Shown here in pieces: positions 16,727-24,640 of a stretch of DNA of 29,509 nucleotides. Source of the DNA: Puniceicoccales bacterium (GTDB taxonomy: Bacteria > Verrucomicrobiota > Verrucomicrobiia > Opitutales > JAIRLM01); assembly GCA_031282565.1 (NCBI GenBank), contig JAITDL010000022.1, positions 1 through 29,509 of the forward strand, read 5' to 3'. The notes beneath the pieces were generated by a model. That model made no database searches. It was given only the letters and a program-made list of their open reading frames with translations, and was not told where the DNA came from. A program made the position numbers and the translations under genes. Numbering within the stretch: the stretch's first letter is position 1; each line of letters begins with the position of its first letter.

Positions 16727-16789
16727 GAGAATTTTAGGTGGTGCTAAACCTTAATTGCTATGTGCATTGCAACGGAACAATTTGTGCTC
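16711..16789. repeat. Upstream segment homologous to 14871-14946
   Basis: Counterpart of the segment ahead of paralog A. A weaker match (about 17 of 25 bases) lies ahead of paralog C at 18244-18268. Confidence 0.55.
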
Positions 16790-16794
16790 CAAAA

Positions 16795-18216
16795 TTAACC
16801 ATCCCGCTGCAATCTCTTTGTTGCAGTCCTGTATGCAGGCAATTGCTTTGCTACGCCAAATACACTTTCCACAATCGGCGAAGATGCCGTAAACATTTTC
16901 GCTTTACCAGTTAGTTCTTGGCATATTTCGATAGCAGCATCCGCCAATGCACCATTAACACCCGCATCCAAAGCATTAAGCGTGGTTATTCTTGTGTTAC
17001 CTGCAGCCGTATTGACATCCGCAAGCATCTTTTTAATGGGGTTGTCCCGTCCTTTGTGGGTCAGGCCATATGCGCGCATTTTTTGCACAAGCTCCTCTGG
17101 CGTTACATAGTTATTAGTCAAAAGTTGCATAGCAATCTCATCAAAAAGCAGCCGCTCCGGCGCATCTCTACCGACAATTCCATCGGCAGCTTCGCCATAT
17201 CCATCTATGGTTCTCAAATCAATTTCATCGGCAGATACAGCAAATCTGGAAGGTATTACTCTACGCCTGCCAACATGATGATGTGGTAGACCTTCAGCTA
17301 CTTCTCCTTGTCGGCGTAGCCCAAGTTCTTCAGTCTGCCCAGCCACTGGCGTTGGCCCATCTGGAGTTTGTGGAGCAGCTTGAGCCGGTGATGCAGGTGC
17401 CTGTGGTCTGATTACGATTTCGACATAGTTCGGACCATAACCATAAAGCTGTTTAATTGAAACTTGCAGGTCTCTTTCGGCAGCTAAAACACGCACCAAC
17501 CCAATTCCACTTGCAGTAAGGCTAATGTTTTCACTTTGCGCAGCTCCACCATTACTGGCCTTTCCCATCATATATATAATACTATATATCTCGCCTTGTC
17601 CACGATTAGGCTGTGTCGTGGTACCAAAATTTTCCTCCCATGCGTCGACCTTTTGCCGAACATCCATTGATGCCCAACCTTTGATCTTGCCGCCACTTGC
17701 GAGATGTGCACCTCTAAATTGTTGCACGGAATCTATGAGCACACTATCATTACATGTCACTGCCACCATCTCAAAGTTTGTCGCAATACACATGCAATAC
17801 TCTTCTGTGCGTTGCACAAAGGCAAAAACATCATTCACAATTCTACCTAATTCGTCATTGTCGACCCCCAAACTAAGTTCAGCGAAAACATCTCTAACGA
17901 TACTTGTTGCCACACTCCGTATTTCTTCGTTGAATATGTCAACATTTCTATATCCCCCTATCATCGCCCCATTGATGCGTCCTATCCAACCTCCAGCTTC
18001 ACCGTTGAATTTGCCATTTAGCATTCTATCAAATGCATCGGCAACTGCCGGACTCTTCCTTCTTATCGCGTGATATAATGCCTTTACAAAACTTTCTGTT
18101 TCTCTAGCCAATGCATAGGCGTTGCTAAATGTAAGCCTCTTCGCATCAACATGCACGTTAAAAATAGGTGTTGGATGCTCAAGTCCTGCGGGAGGGACAA
18201 TACCACTAAGTTCCAT
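16795..18216 (-). CDS. Helical-domain paralog C
   Basis: 473 residues from ATG 18216; not recognised. The N-terminal helical domain (about 25-120, FVKALYHAIRRKSPAVADAF onward) aligns with those of paralogs A and B. Residues 210-270 (LTASGIGLVRVLAAERDLQVS) match the alpha/beta block of paralog B. A Pro/Ala/Gln linker spans about 271-300, and a C-terminal helical domain lies at about 395-470 (ADVNTAAGNTRITTLNALD onward). No membrane segment. It is the first gene of the minus-strand trio, with its own promoter. It lacks the 90-bp repeat tail of the other two, so it may represent the ancestral form of the array. Confidence 0.75.
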   Translation of the reverse strand: MELSGIVPPAGLEHPTPIFNVHVDAKRLTFSNAYALARETESFVKALYHAIRRKSPAVADAFDRMLNGKFNGEAGGWIGRINGAMIGGYRNVDIFNEEIRSVATSIVRDVFAELSLGVDNDELGRIVNDVFAFVQRTEEYCMCIATNFEMVAVTCNDSVLIDSVQQFRGAHLASGGKIKGWASMDVRQKVDAWEENFGTTTQPNRGQGEIYSIIYMMGKASNGGAAQSENISLTASGIGLVRVLAAERDLQVSIKQLYGYGPNYVEIVIRPQAPASPAQAAPQTPDGPTPVAGQTEELGLRRQGEVAEGLPHHHVGRRRVIPSRFAVSADEIDLRTIDGYGEAADGIVGRDAPERLLFDEIAMQLLTNNYVTPEELVQKMRAYGLTHKGRDNPIKKMLADVNTAAGNTRITTLNALDAGVNGALADAAIEICQELTGKAKMFTASSPIVESVFGVAKQLPAYRTATKRLQRDG

Positions 18217-18250
18217 AGGTCATTGTGCTGTGAATTTGCGAATTTTTCAA
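18217..18250 (-). promoter_or_regulatory. Predicted promoter of helical paralog C
   Basis: Minus strand: -35 TTGAAA (18245-18250), 17-base spacer, -10 CACAAT (18222-18227), then five bases to ATG 18216. The -10 is identical to that of paralog A. Confidence 0.5.
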
Positions 18251-18289
18251 GGAAATTTTAAATTTTGTGTGATTTTTTCAATTTCGCCT

Positions 18290-18304
18290 GGTAAACTTTT
18301 TACC
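18290..18304. promoter_or_regulatory. 15-bp inverted repeat upstream of the glycosyltransferase gene
   Basis: GGTAAA-CTT-TTTACC, 22 bases before ATG 18327. The core is one base different from the inverted repeat at 6973-6985. It is not followed by a T-run on either strand, so an operator is more likely than a terminator. Confidence 0.35.
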
Positions 18305-18326
18305 GGTTTGATAGGCTTCAGCTGCG

Positions 18327-19835
18327 ATGGAAAATTTTAAGCTCCAGAGCTTTAGCATCGAACCACGACTCAGCGCCGAATCCATTGATTTTGGAAATCA
18401 CGGCTGCGAAGAAGAATTTGCCGAAGCCGAATGCCATCAACCGAAGCCATGTCACTGCGGCAAAGGAATTTTTTGCCAATTCAGCAGCAGCGGCGTGCCA
18501 TCGGAAACTGCGCAATCCACGGCGGATGCGCAGCAAAAAAATCCATTCTCCATGGACCCGAAATCTGGCGCGGCGCTTCTGCAAGAATATCTTGACGGCG
18601 TCCAGCCAAACAAACGCTACCAATTCCTGGCCTCACTCATGCGCAAGCAGTGGAAGTGGTTCTGCAGAGCGGCGCCCTATTTTACCTTCCCGGAGCCGAA
18701 GCCGCTGCGCGAAGGCGAGCCGATACGCATCGCTTTCCGCACCTTCAACATGACTGCGGGCGGCATTGCCAGAATCATACAAACCTTGGCAAATCATTTC
18801 GCCGATGGAAAAAACTATCACATTTCAATTCTTGTTGATGAAAGTTGGATGGATCGCATCGACTACAAAGTGCATCCAAACGTCGAACTTATTCCCGTAA
18901 AGAAGAATAGCACATGGGAGAACATTTTTACCGAACACCCCCAGGATCTTGTCGTTTGTCCGCAGAGCGGCAGCGTGGAAAATTTTCAGATGGCATTTTT
19001 GCTTAAATTCTTGGGCATCCGCGTACTAATGCAGGAACACGGCGGTCCCTATCCGCACTTTCTGTTCAACAGCCACCGGGAAAGATTAGCCCACCTCGCA
19101 CCGCTCTATGGTGTCTGCGATGCGGTGAGTTGCCTGACGACGGTTGAGGTCGACCGATGGCGTAAGAAAAACGTGGCCAACTCCATATATTTGCCGAATC
19201 CGCCAACTTTTAGGGTTGAAGACGTGGAGCCGGCCGCGCTCGACAGCCAAACCGTTCTCTGGGTGGGCCGCTGGGAGCCGGTGGCCAAGCGACCGCAGCT
19301 TGCCATCGAGGCCTTTGCGAAAATTTTGGAAAAAGTACCAAGCGCGCGGCTGGTCATGCTGGGAACAAACACGGGGCAGCGCTATTGCGCTACCTATGAA
19401 CGATGTGTGGAACGGATACGCGAACTTGGGATTGGCCATGCCGTCGAAATTTGCGGCTTCCAGTGCGACCTGCCGCCCCACTACAGTTCCGGCGCGCTGC
19501 TAATGAATACATCCCTATTCGAAGGCTTTCCCATGGCGATATTTGAGGCGAAAACTTTTGGCCTGCCGGTGGTCACCATGGCCATGCCCTACGTCGAAGT
19601 AATGAAGCGTGGCGGGTGCATTCAAGTACCACAGGGAGATGTTGATGCCCTAGCAAATGCCGCCATCGATTTGCTGCTCAACGGCGAGAAGCGAAAAAAA
19701 CTCGGCGCCGAAGCGAGAAATGATGTGGAAGAAAATTTCTCCTACGCAGCGATTTTGGGAAAATACGAAGCACTCTTCGACGCCATCTTCAAGGGCAAGG
19801 AAGCCGTGCGAAAACTCTGCGCTAGAGCCGCATAG
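18327..19835 (+). CDS. GT4-family glycosyltransferase
   Basis: 502 residues. Residues 130-480 form a two-domain GT-B enzyme: an N-terminal Rossmann part beginning IRIAFRTFNMTAGGIARIIQ with the glycine-rich acceptor loop, and a C-terminal part with VLWVGRWEPVAKRPQLAIEAF (about 310-330), a donor-site E-x7-E pair (Glu399 and Glu407 in EGFPMAIFEA), and GLPVVTM. It would transfer a sugar from a nucleotide-sugar donor onto a surface glycan or lipid in the cytoplasm. The first ~95 residues are unusual for GT4: a Cys-rich stretch (CHQPKPCHCGKGIFC, 36-50) and a Ser/Gln-rich linker. It stands alone between two minus-strand accessory genes and ends four bases before the convergent protease-like gene. 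Confidence 0.88.
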   Translation: MENFKLQSFSIEPRLSAESIDFGNHGCEEEFAEAECHQPKPCHCGKGIFCQFSSSGVPSETAQSTADAQQKNPFSMDPKSGAALLQEYLDGVQPNKRYQFLASLMRKQWKWFCRAAPYFTFPEPKPLREGEPIRIAFRTFNMTAGGIARIIQTLANHFADGKNYHISILVDESWMDRIDYKVHPNVELIPVKKNSTWENIFTEHPQDLVVCPQSGSVENFQMAFLLKFLGIRVLMQEHGGPYPHFLFNSHRERLAHLAPLYGVCDAVSCLTTVEVDRWRKKNVANSIYLPNPPTFRVEDVEPAALDSQTVLWVGRWEPVAKRPQLAIEAFAKILEKVPSARLVMLGTNTGQRYCATYERCVERIRELGIGHAVEICGFQCDLPPHYSSGALLMNTSLFEGFPMAIFEAKTFGLPVVTMAMPYVEVMKRGGCIQVPQGDVDALANAAIDLLLNGEKRKKLGAEARNDVEENFSYAAILGKYEALFDAIFKGKEAVRKLCARAA

Positions 19836-19841
19836 ACCAAT

Positions 19842-20423
19842 TCAAGCCGGCACCGCGTCGCATGGACTTCCTTCGGCGATTGGGCACCTACAGCTAATGA
19901 AGTAGAGTTGGCCGCCGCGCACATTGGCTTCTGCGAAGTAGTTAAGAGTCTTTTCACCGCCGACGCCAACTTCGTAAAATGGCAACCGCGGGACAGCAGA
20001 TTCGGGATGGCGATCAACATAATTTTTCACGGCAAACCGCGTCAGCAGCGGCATGAACGCGTCGTTGAATTTACAGTAATTCACAAGTAGAATAAGTTGC
20101 GCAATGTTTTCAGGCCGATACAGTTCTCCGGCCAAAGCTGGCGGTATTGTACCGGCAGTGCGGGCGCCGTCGATCGGTTCGCCATCCAACTCAAGTAGCA
20201 CAGCGGAACCGTCATCGGACCTAAGCAGCGACCAAGTGCCTACCTGCGTTATCTTTGTCCCATACACCTCTACGTCCACCGACGGATTTATATGTGGCAA
20301 GGTAGGAGAAAAAGCAATCGCATCCTTTTGTTGTGGAACAAAATGGGTAATCAACACCGTCCCTTCGCACAAAAAGGTATGGCTCTGATCTTCCGCCGAA
20401 CATGCCGATGCCAACACCTTCAA
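19842..20423 (-). pseudogene. Out-of-frame C-terminal part of the papain-like protein
   Basis: A 193-codon open frame overlaps the 3' end of the 691-codon gene by 203 bases. Past about 20370 this frame looks like real protein (VPQQKDAIAFSPTLPHINP, then a strand-rich stretch to PFYEVGVGGEKTLNYF), while the tail of the 691-codon frame does not. Removing one base from the A5 run at 20371-20375 (T5 on the coding strand) would give a continuous protein of about 817 residues reading EPYLLCEGTVLITHFVPQQ. It is more likely the displaced 3' end of the same gene than a separate gene starting at ATG 20423. Confidence 0.6.
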
Positions 20424-22296
20424 GTTCTTCGTAATTAGGATCGATGAACATAATTCTCCCGCCGTCTCTTTTCATTTCAGCGACCATGCAATTAAATTCC
20501 CCGTCGACGTCTCCGCTGGCCCGCGCGCCCTTTATGGCCCCCATGAGCCGCGTCGAATACACTGGCGCCACGGTATATGCGTGCCCAGTGCCGCAGGCAA
20601 GAATCCGCGCCGGCTCGCCATTTTCCGCCACCATGACGCGAAACCAGGCGTGAAAAACTTCTTCGCAACTACCGTAGTGCGTTTTACCTATGAACGCAAT
20701 GTCGACAGCGGATTCGCCAGAGCCGGCGCCGAGCAGATTCACGATGTGGTCTGGCCATCCGCCACCAACTGCTCTGTAGGAACGGGATATGTGCGATAAC
20801 TTCGAAAGCACCACCTGGCATTCCGCAATTTTTTCTTCGAGCTCATCGATTTCACTCTGGAGCCCATTTTTTCCAGCCCTTGCCTCCTTTTTGCATTGCG
20901 AAAGTCGTTCCTGCAGTTCATGTTCGTACTTGCTAACCATCTTTACAATGGCTGGAATCGCCGCGCTGCTGATCAGCGATTGCACATTCGGATTTCCATC
21001 TATGGTGATGTGCGGCACCCATATGCCCCGTATTTCACTGGCTATGTTCCTCGCTTCGTGCAGGACGCAAACTGCCGATGAGTCGTAGGAGATGTCGCAG
21101 CTTATTTTCCCAAATTTTGGATCGATGTGTCGCAGGAGGCGATCGACGTCATCTATTTCCGAGAGAAAATTTTCGGCCGAGGGATCCATGGGCCTGTAGC
21201 CGCACAGCGCCGACGCATCGGCGAGCGTCCGAGCCATGGCATGCTGCAAAATTTTTGCCGGAGCGTGTCCCTGGCCAACGAACTCATAGCAATTTGTTTG
21301 CACGAAAATTGTAGCCCCGTGCACGTTGGTCGCCGGAATTCCTCCATCGCATAACATCTGCCGACAGAGCCGCATAGCCATTGCCGTGTCGTCCATCTGC
21401 ATCTTTATGAGCGGCGCAACGGCAAAACATGATCCAACGTGCGGCTCCTGGCGAATTTGATCGACCACTACGGCCTCCAGGGCCAAACGGCGTAAGTCTT
21501 TCGTAGCCATCAGCCCATCTGCAAATATGGACAGCCCCTCCACGCGCCGCTTCGACTCACCGCTCGATCTTCCACGAATTAGTTTTACCTCGTCCAATAA
21601 TCCATTTTCGTTGTAAAATAGCCTGTGCAATCTCACAAAAATTTGCTGCTTTTGCCCATTTGTTTTGAATTCGTCATCGGCGACAATGCGGATCATACTT
21701 CTCCTTAGCGCATCAACGTCAATGGCATCCTCTTCCGCGGCCGATTCGACGATGGCTCTAACGTCAACAAATCGTTTGCCATCATTCGCTGTCGCACGGC
21801 GAAAATCTTCCGCAAATTTGCTGAAATCAGGATTCGCATTACCGAGGCCATACTCGCGCCGTAAAAAGTTCCTAAGGCGCCCGCCAACGCCGTAAATGTT
21901 ATCCGGTATTTCTCCTATTTTCGCCCAGGCGTCGTCAGCCGACATCGCGTTCGACTGCGTGCCATTGCCACGATCTTGTACGCGAATTGGCTGCGGAACT
22001 ATTGGGGAATTTCGCCGCCGTCGATTCGCCGTAACTCTGCCGCCGCGAGCAAATAGCGCACTGCTAATTCTCCTAGCATTTTTTCGCTGCGCCGAACTTT
22101 CTTCGTCGGCCTTGGCACATTCTCCACTGTCGTCAAATGCTAATTCCGCCACGGCTAATGGATCGCGCTCGATTTGCCTGAAATGCTCTTCGCCAAAACA
22201 CTCATCCACGCATTCGTAATTCACGCCATCGTCCACCGGACACTGGAACGCACCGCCGGCTTTGACTCCGGGCCAAGTTATCGTTGAAACTGCCAC
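20221..22296 (-). CDS. Large protein with papain-like Cys-His-Asp triad (frameshifted 3' end)
   Basis: 691 codons from GTG 22296. Cys290 sits in EPHVGSCFAVAP, at the start of a helix, with Gln283 seven residues before it in the oxyanion position. His572 is in GTGHAYTVAP, like the GHAYSV of calpains. Asp619 is in IMFIDPNYEEL, like the DPN block of YopT/C58 peptidases. The order and spacing Gln-Cys...His...Asp fit the papain fold with a ~280-residue insertion that includes a coiled coil (about 452-500, KYEHELQERL to LEEKIAECQ). The N-terminal ~280 residues are an Arg-rich linker and a helical domain. Protease activity and host targeting are inference. See the separate entry for the displaced C-terminal part. 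Confidence 0.7.
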   Translation of the reverse strand: MAVSTITWPGVKAGGAFQCPVDDGVNYECVDECFGEEHFRQIERDPLAVAELAFDDSGECAKADEESSAQRKNARRISSALFARGGRVTANRRRRNSPIVPQPIRVQDRGNGTQSNAMSADDAWAKIGEIPDNIYGVGGRLRNFLRREYGLGNANPDFSKFAEDFRRATANDGKRFVDVRAIVESAAEEDAIDVDALRRSMIRIVADDEFKTNGQKQQIFVRLHRLFYNENGLLDEVKLIRGRSSGESKRRVEGLSIFADGLMATKDLRRLALEAVVVDQIRQEPHVGSCFAVAPLIKMQMDDTAMAMRLCRQMLCDGGIPATNVHGATIFVQTNCYEFVGQGHAPAKILQHAMARTLADASALCGYRPMDPSAENFLSEIDDVDRLLRHIDPKFGKISCDISYDSSAVCVLHEARNIASEIRGIWVPHITIDGNPNVQSLISSAAIPAIVKMVSKYEHELQERLSQCKKEARAGKNGLQSEIDELEEKIAECQVVLSKLSHISRSYRAVGGGWPDHIVNLLGAGSGESAVDIAFIGKTHYGSCEEVFHAWFRVMVAENGEPARILACGTGHAYTVAPVYSTRLMGAIKGARASGDVDGEFNCMVAEMKRDGGRIMFIDPNYEELEGVGIGMFGGRSEPYLFVRRDGVDYPFCSTTKGCDCFFSYLATYKSVGGRRGVWDKDNAGRHLVAA

Positions 22297-22331
22297 TCTA
22301 TTAGTTTAGGCTAATGCGGCAAATGAGTAAA
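22297..22331 (-). promoter_or_regulatory. Predicted promoter of the papain-like gene
   Basis: Minus strand: -35 TTTACT (22326-22331), 17-base spacer, -10 TAAACT (22303-22308), then six bases to GTG 22296. Confidence 0.4.
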
Positions 22332-22443
22332 TAAAATTTTCGCGAATCGTGTGGTCTGCACCTACGACTATGAACATAAGCGGTTGGAAGTAAATTGAAA
22401 ATTCAACTGGCGAAATGGCGAAAATTTTTACGGAGGAAATTCC

Positions 22444-22512
22444 ATGGCGACGAGGCGCCGCGAATTTTTATTTTGGGAAACGGCGGAACACAGCACCGCG
22501 GCGCCTACTTAG
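22444..22512 (+). CDS. Putative 22-residue leader peptide of the importer operon
   Basis: ATG 22444 follows a near-perfect Shine-Dalgarno GGAGGA (22432-22437) at a six-base distance, stronger than that of most genes in the window. It encodes MATRRREFLFWETAEHSTAA plus PT, with one Trp codon at position 11. A 10-bp GC-rich stem spans the ORF from codon 4 to codon 21, so ribosomes on the ORF would disrupt it. The next gene is a TrpR-like regulator heading a TrpXYZ-type importer. A translating-ribosome attenuator is a reasonable hypothesis; a single Trp codon is weaker than the tandem codons of classical trp leaders. Confidence 0.4.
   Translation: MATRRREFLFWETAEHSTAAPT
22453..22506 (+). promoter_or_regulatory. 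10-bp GC-rich stem within the leader ORF
   Basis: AGGCGCCGCG (22453-22462) pairs perfectly with CGCGGCGCCT (22497-22506) across a 34-base loop. There is no T-run after it, so alone it is not an intrinsic terminator on the plus strand. Confidence 0.5.
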
Positions 22513-22533
22513 CTTCAATTTAAAAAAAATACC

Positions 22534-22561
22534 TTGACCGGGCGTTCCACTGTGCTATCAC
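22534..22561 (+). promoter_or_regulatory. Predicted promoter of yerC-like gene
   Basis: -35 TTGACC (22534-22539), 16-base spacer, -10 TATCAC (22556-22561), eight bases before GTG 22570. If used, the leader ORF upstream would belong to a separate, longer transcript. Confidence 0.4.
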
Positions 22562-22569
22562 GCTAAATC

Positions 22570-22875
22570 GTGGGATCGAAGCTACCAGCGGAGGACATGG
22601 ACGCCTTCTACGGCGCGCTGCTGTGCCTTGATAATGTTACTGCGGCAAAGAAATTTATGCGCGATCTGTGCACGCCGGCGGAATTGGAAGCAATGGCGGA
22701 ACGATGGCGCGTATGCCGTTTGCTGCGTGATGGAAAACTCTCCTATCGGGAGATTTCAACGGCCACCGGCGTTAGCACGGCCACGATTTGCCGCGTTGCA
22801 CGATGTCTAAACGCCAAAACGGGAGGCGGATATCGCGCTGTCTTGAAAAAATTTAACGGGAGACAAATGAAATGA
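22570..22875 (+). CDS. TrpR-related transcriptional regulator, YerC/YecD family
   Basis: 101 residues, the usual family size. The Trp-repressor-like all-helical fold is shown by DAFYGALLCLDN, the helix DLCTPAELEAMAERWRVCRLL, and the helix-turn-helix LSYREISTATGVSTATICRV (about 58-77), which nearly repeats the family pattern 'I...TG.STATI.RV'. ATG 22597 is an alternative start, but GGAGG ends only two bases before it, so GTG 22570 is kept. Its stop overlaps the next start (ATGA). Heading an ABC importer operon of the tryptophan type, it probably controls that operon in response to tryptophan or a related ligand; this is context-based. Confidence 0.88.
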   Translation: MGSKLPAEDMDAFYGALLCLDNVTAAKKFMRDLCTPAELEAMAERWRVCRLLRDGKLSYREISTATGVSTATICRVARCLNAKTGGGYRAVLKKFNGRQMK

Positions 22876-23813
22876 GATCATTGAAGAAAATTCTACTTGC
22901 GACGGCAATGGCCGCGGCGGCATCGCCATGTTTTGGTGGCTCTACGCCAACAGTTTACCTAATGAAAATCGCCGATCACAGAGCACTCGACGAAACGGTG
23001 CGCGGTGTGCGTGACGCCTTGGCCGGCAGGGACATAAAGATCCGCGTCGAATCAGCCCAGGGAAATCCGTCTACGGCGCTGCAAATTGCGCAAAAGATTG
23101 CCGCGAAGAAACCTGCAGTGGCAGTGGCCGTTGGGACAGTGGCTGCGCAGAGTTTGGCAAACTATGCAAATAGAATTGAAGATCCTGTGCCGATTGTCTA
23201 TAGTTCCGTTACGGATCCGAAATCCGCCGGATTGATTCCCGCGGCCAACGTTACAGGCGTCTCGAATTTCGTTCCGCTAAGGCCACAACTTGAACTATTT
23301 AGAAAGTTACAACCAAACTTGGAAACAATCGGCATAGCATACAACCCGGGCGAGGCGAATTCGGTGGCCATAGTGAACGCGCTGAAGCCAATTTGCGAAG
23401 AAATGGGCATAGGCCTAGTACTTAGAGCCGCCACGCGCACCGCCGAAATGCCACAGGCCGCTGCGGAACTTGCTCGCCGCGTGGATGCAATCTTCGTTAG
23501 CAACGACAACACCGCCCTGGCTGCTCTGGCGGCCATAGTAGGCGTGGCCGACTCCCAGGGAATTCCTGTCTATGTCAGTGATAGGGATGCCGTTGCACTT
23601 GGCGCGCTGGCCGCACTCGGACCAAACCAGCGGGAAGTTGGACGGCAGACGGGACGCATGGTGGCAAAAATTCTAGATGGCGAAACGGCCGATAGCATTG
23701 CCCCGGAATGGGTAACGTCCATGACTCTCTCCATAAATCTCCCCGTCGCAGAGAGGCTTTCAATAGCTGTCAGCGAAGAACTTCTGTCTGAAGCCGAGGA
23801 ACTTATCCAATGA
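22872..23813 (+). CDS. ABC importer substrate-binding protein (TrpX-type, COG2984)
   Basis: 313 residues. An N-terminal signal peptide (basic MRSLKK, Ala-rich core, cleavage around residues 20-23) sends it to the periplasm. The mature protein is a two-lobe periplasmic binding protein of the ABC-substrate-binding family typical of TrpX: VAVGTVAAQSLANY, PIVYSSVTDPKSAGLI, NVTGVSNFVPLRPQLELF, IGIAYNPGEANSV, AIFVSNDNTALAAL and a final DGETADSIAPEW. The family binds aromatic amino acids such as tryptophan in characterised members. Genes overlap by four bases on both sides. Confidence 0.9.
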   Translation: MRSLKKILLATAMAAAASPCFGGSTPTVYLMKIADHRALDETVRGVRDALAGRDIKIRVESAQGNPSTALQIAQKIAAKKPAVAVAVGTVAAQSLANYANRIEDPVPIVYSSVTDPKSAGLIPAANVTGVSNFVPLRPQLELFRKLQPNLETIGIAYNPGEANSVAIVNALKPICEEMGIGLVLRAATRTAEMPQAAAELARRVDAIFVSNDNTALAALAAIVGVADSQGIPVYVSDRDAVALGALAALGPNQREVGRQTGRMVAKILDGETADSIAPEWVTSMTLSINLPVAERLSIAVSEELLSEAEELIQ

Positions 23814-24640
23814 ACTCAACCTCAATGGTTCTGCAGCTTGGACTTATCTACGGCATCGTAGCTCTGGGCGTATTTTTCACGTTCCGCGCACTCAACTTCG
23901 CAGACATGACCGTCGACGGCAGTTTCATCGTCGGAGGCTGCGTCGCCAGCGTGGCCGTTGGCCGAGGATTTTGCCCGATCACTGCCATACTATTTGCCTG
24001 TGCCGCAGCGGCTTCGGTTGGACTTTTCACCGCACACCTCCACGTCAAATTTCAAATTGGCGATCTCCTGGCGGGCATAGTGGTCGCTTCCATGTGTTAC
24101 TCCCTCGGCCTGCGCATCATGGGCGGTGCACCGAACGTCGTTTTCAAGTCACCGGAAAGCTGCAGAGCAATGCTGCCTCTCTTCTGTCTATGTGTCGCCG
24201 CAGCAGCGGCATATATCCTTTGCACAGACTTCGGATTGGCATTCCGCTGCGTTGGACTCAACCGTCGGCTCGCCAAAAGCCAAAACATTTCGGCTGGCGC
24301 AATGATTTACTTCGGCGTCGCTTTTGGAAATTGCTGCGCCGGAGCTGCTGGCGCATTTTTTTGCCTCACCCATGGGTTCTGCGACATCGGCAGTGGAGTC
24401 GGCACGCTCATCGGCGGATTAGCAGCGTTAATCATTGGTGAGACGCTATTTCCATTCCATTCAGCGGCAGGAAAAATCACGGCCTGCTTCCTCGGATCCA
24501 TCGCATACCGTGCCGCCGTTGCATTTGCGCTCCATTCCGACTTGCCGTTCCTGCGCGCCAGCGACTTCAACATGATCACCGGCCTTCTCGTCGTGCTATT
24601 TTTGGCTACCAAAAGGAAACAATGCCATGCTGACAGTTGA
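23810..24640 (+). CDS. ABC importer permease (TrpY-type, LivH-like)
   Basis: 276 residues and about eight hydrophobic helices, in the branched-chain-amino-acid permease superfamily. The N terminus (GLIYGIVALGVFFTFRALNFADMTVDGSF) has the family FR-LNFAD--V-G signature. LGLRIMGGAPNV and the loop GLAFRCVGLNRRLAKSQNIS (the ATPase-coupling helix) follow. It forms the membrane channel for the substrate-binding protein encoded upstream. It overlaps the ATPase gene by 14 bases. Confidence 0.9.
   Translation: MNSTSMVLQLGLIYGIVALGVFFTFRALNFADMTVDGSFIVGGCVASVAVGRGFCPITAILFACAAAASVGLFTAHLHVKFQIGDLLAGIVVASMCYSLGLRIMGGAPNVVFKSPESCRAMLPLFCLCVAAAAAYILCTDFGLAFRCVGLNRRLAKSQNISAGAMIYFGVAFGNCCAGAAGAFFCLTHGFCDIGSGVGTLIGGLAALIIGETLFPFHSAAGKITACFLGSIAYRAAVAFALHSDLPFLRASDFNMITGLLVVLFLATKRKQCHADS

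Noticed and set aside
16769..16797. Resemblance to 2091-2110 (shared GCAACGGA and CAAAATTA)
   Set aside because: Only two short blocks match, with different spacing; likely chance in AT-rich intergenic DNA.
20221..20423. Two genuinely overlapping protease-region genes
   Set aside because: A 203-base same-strand overlap is improbable, and a one-base change gives a single better protein.
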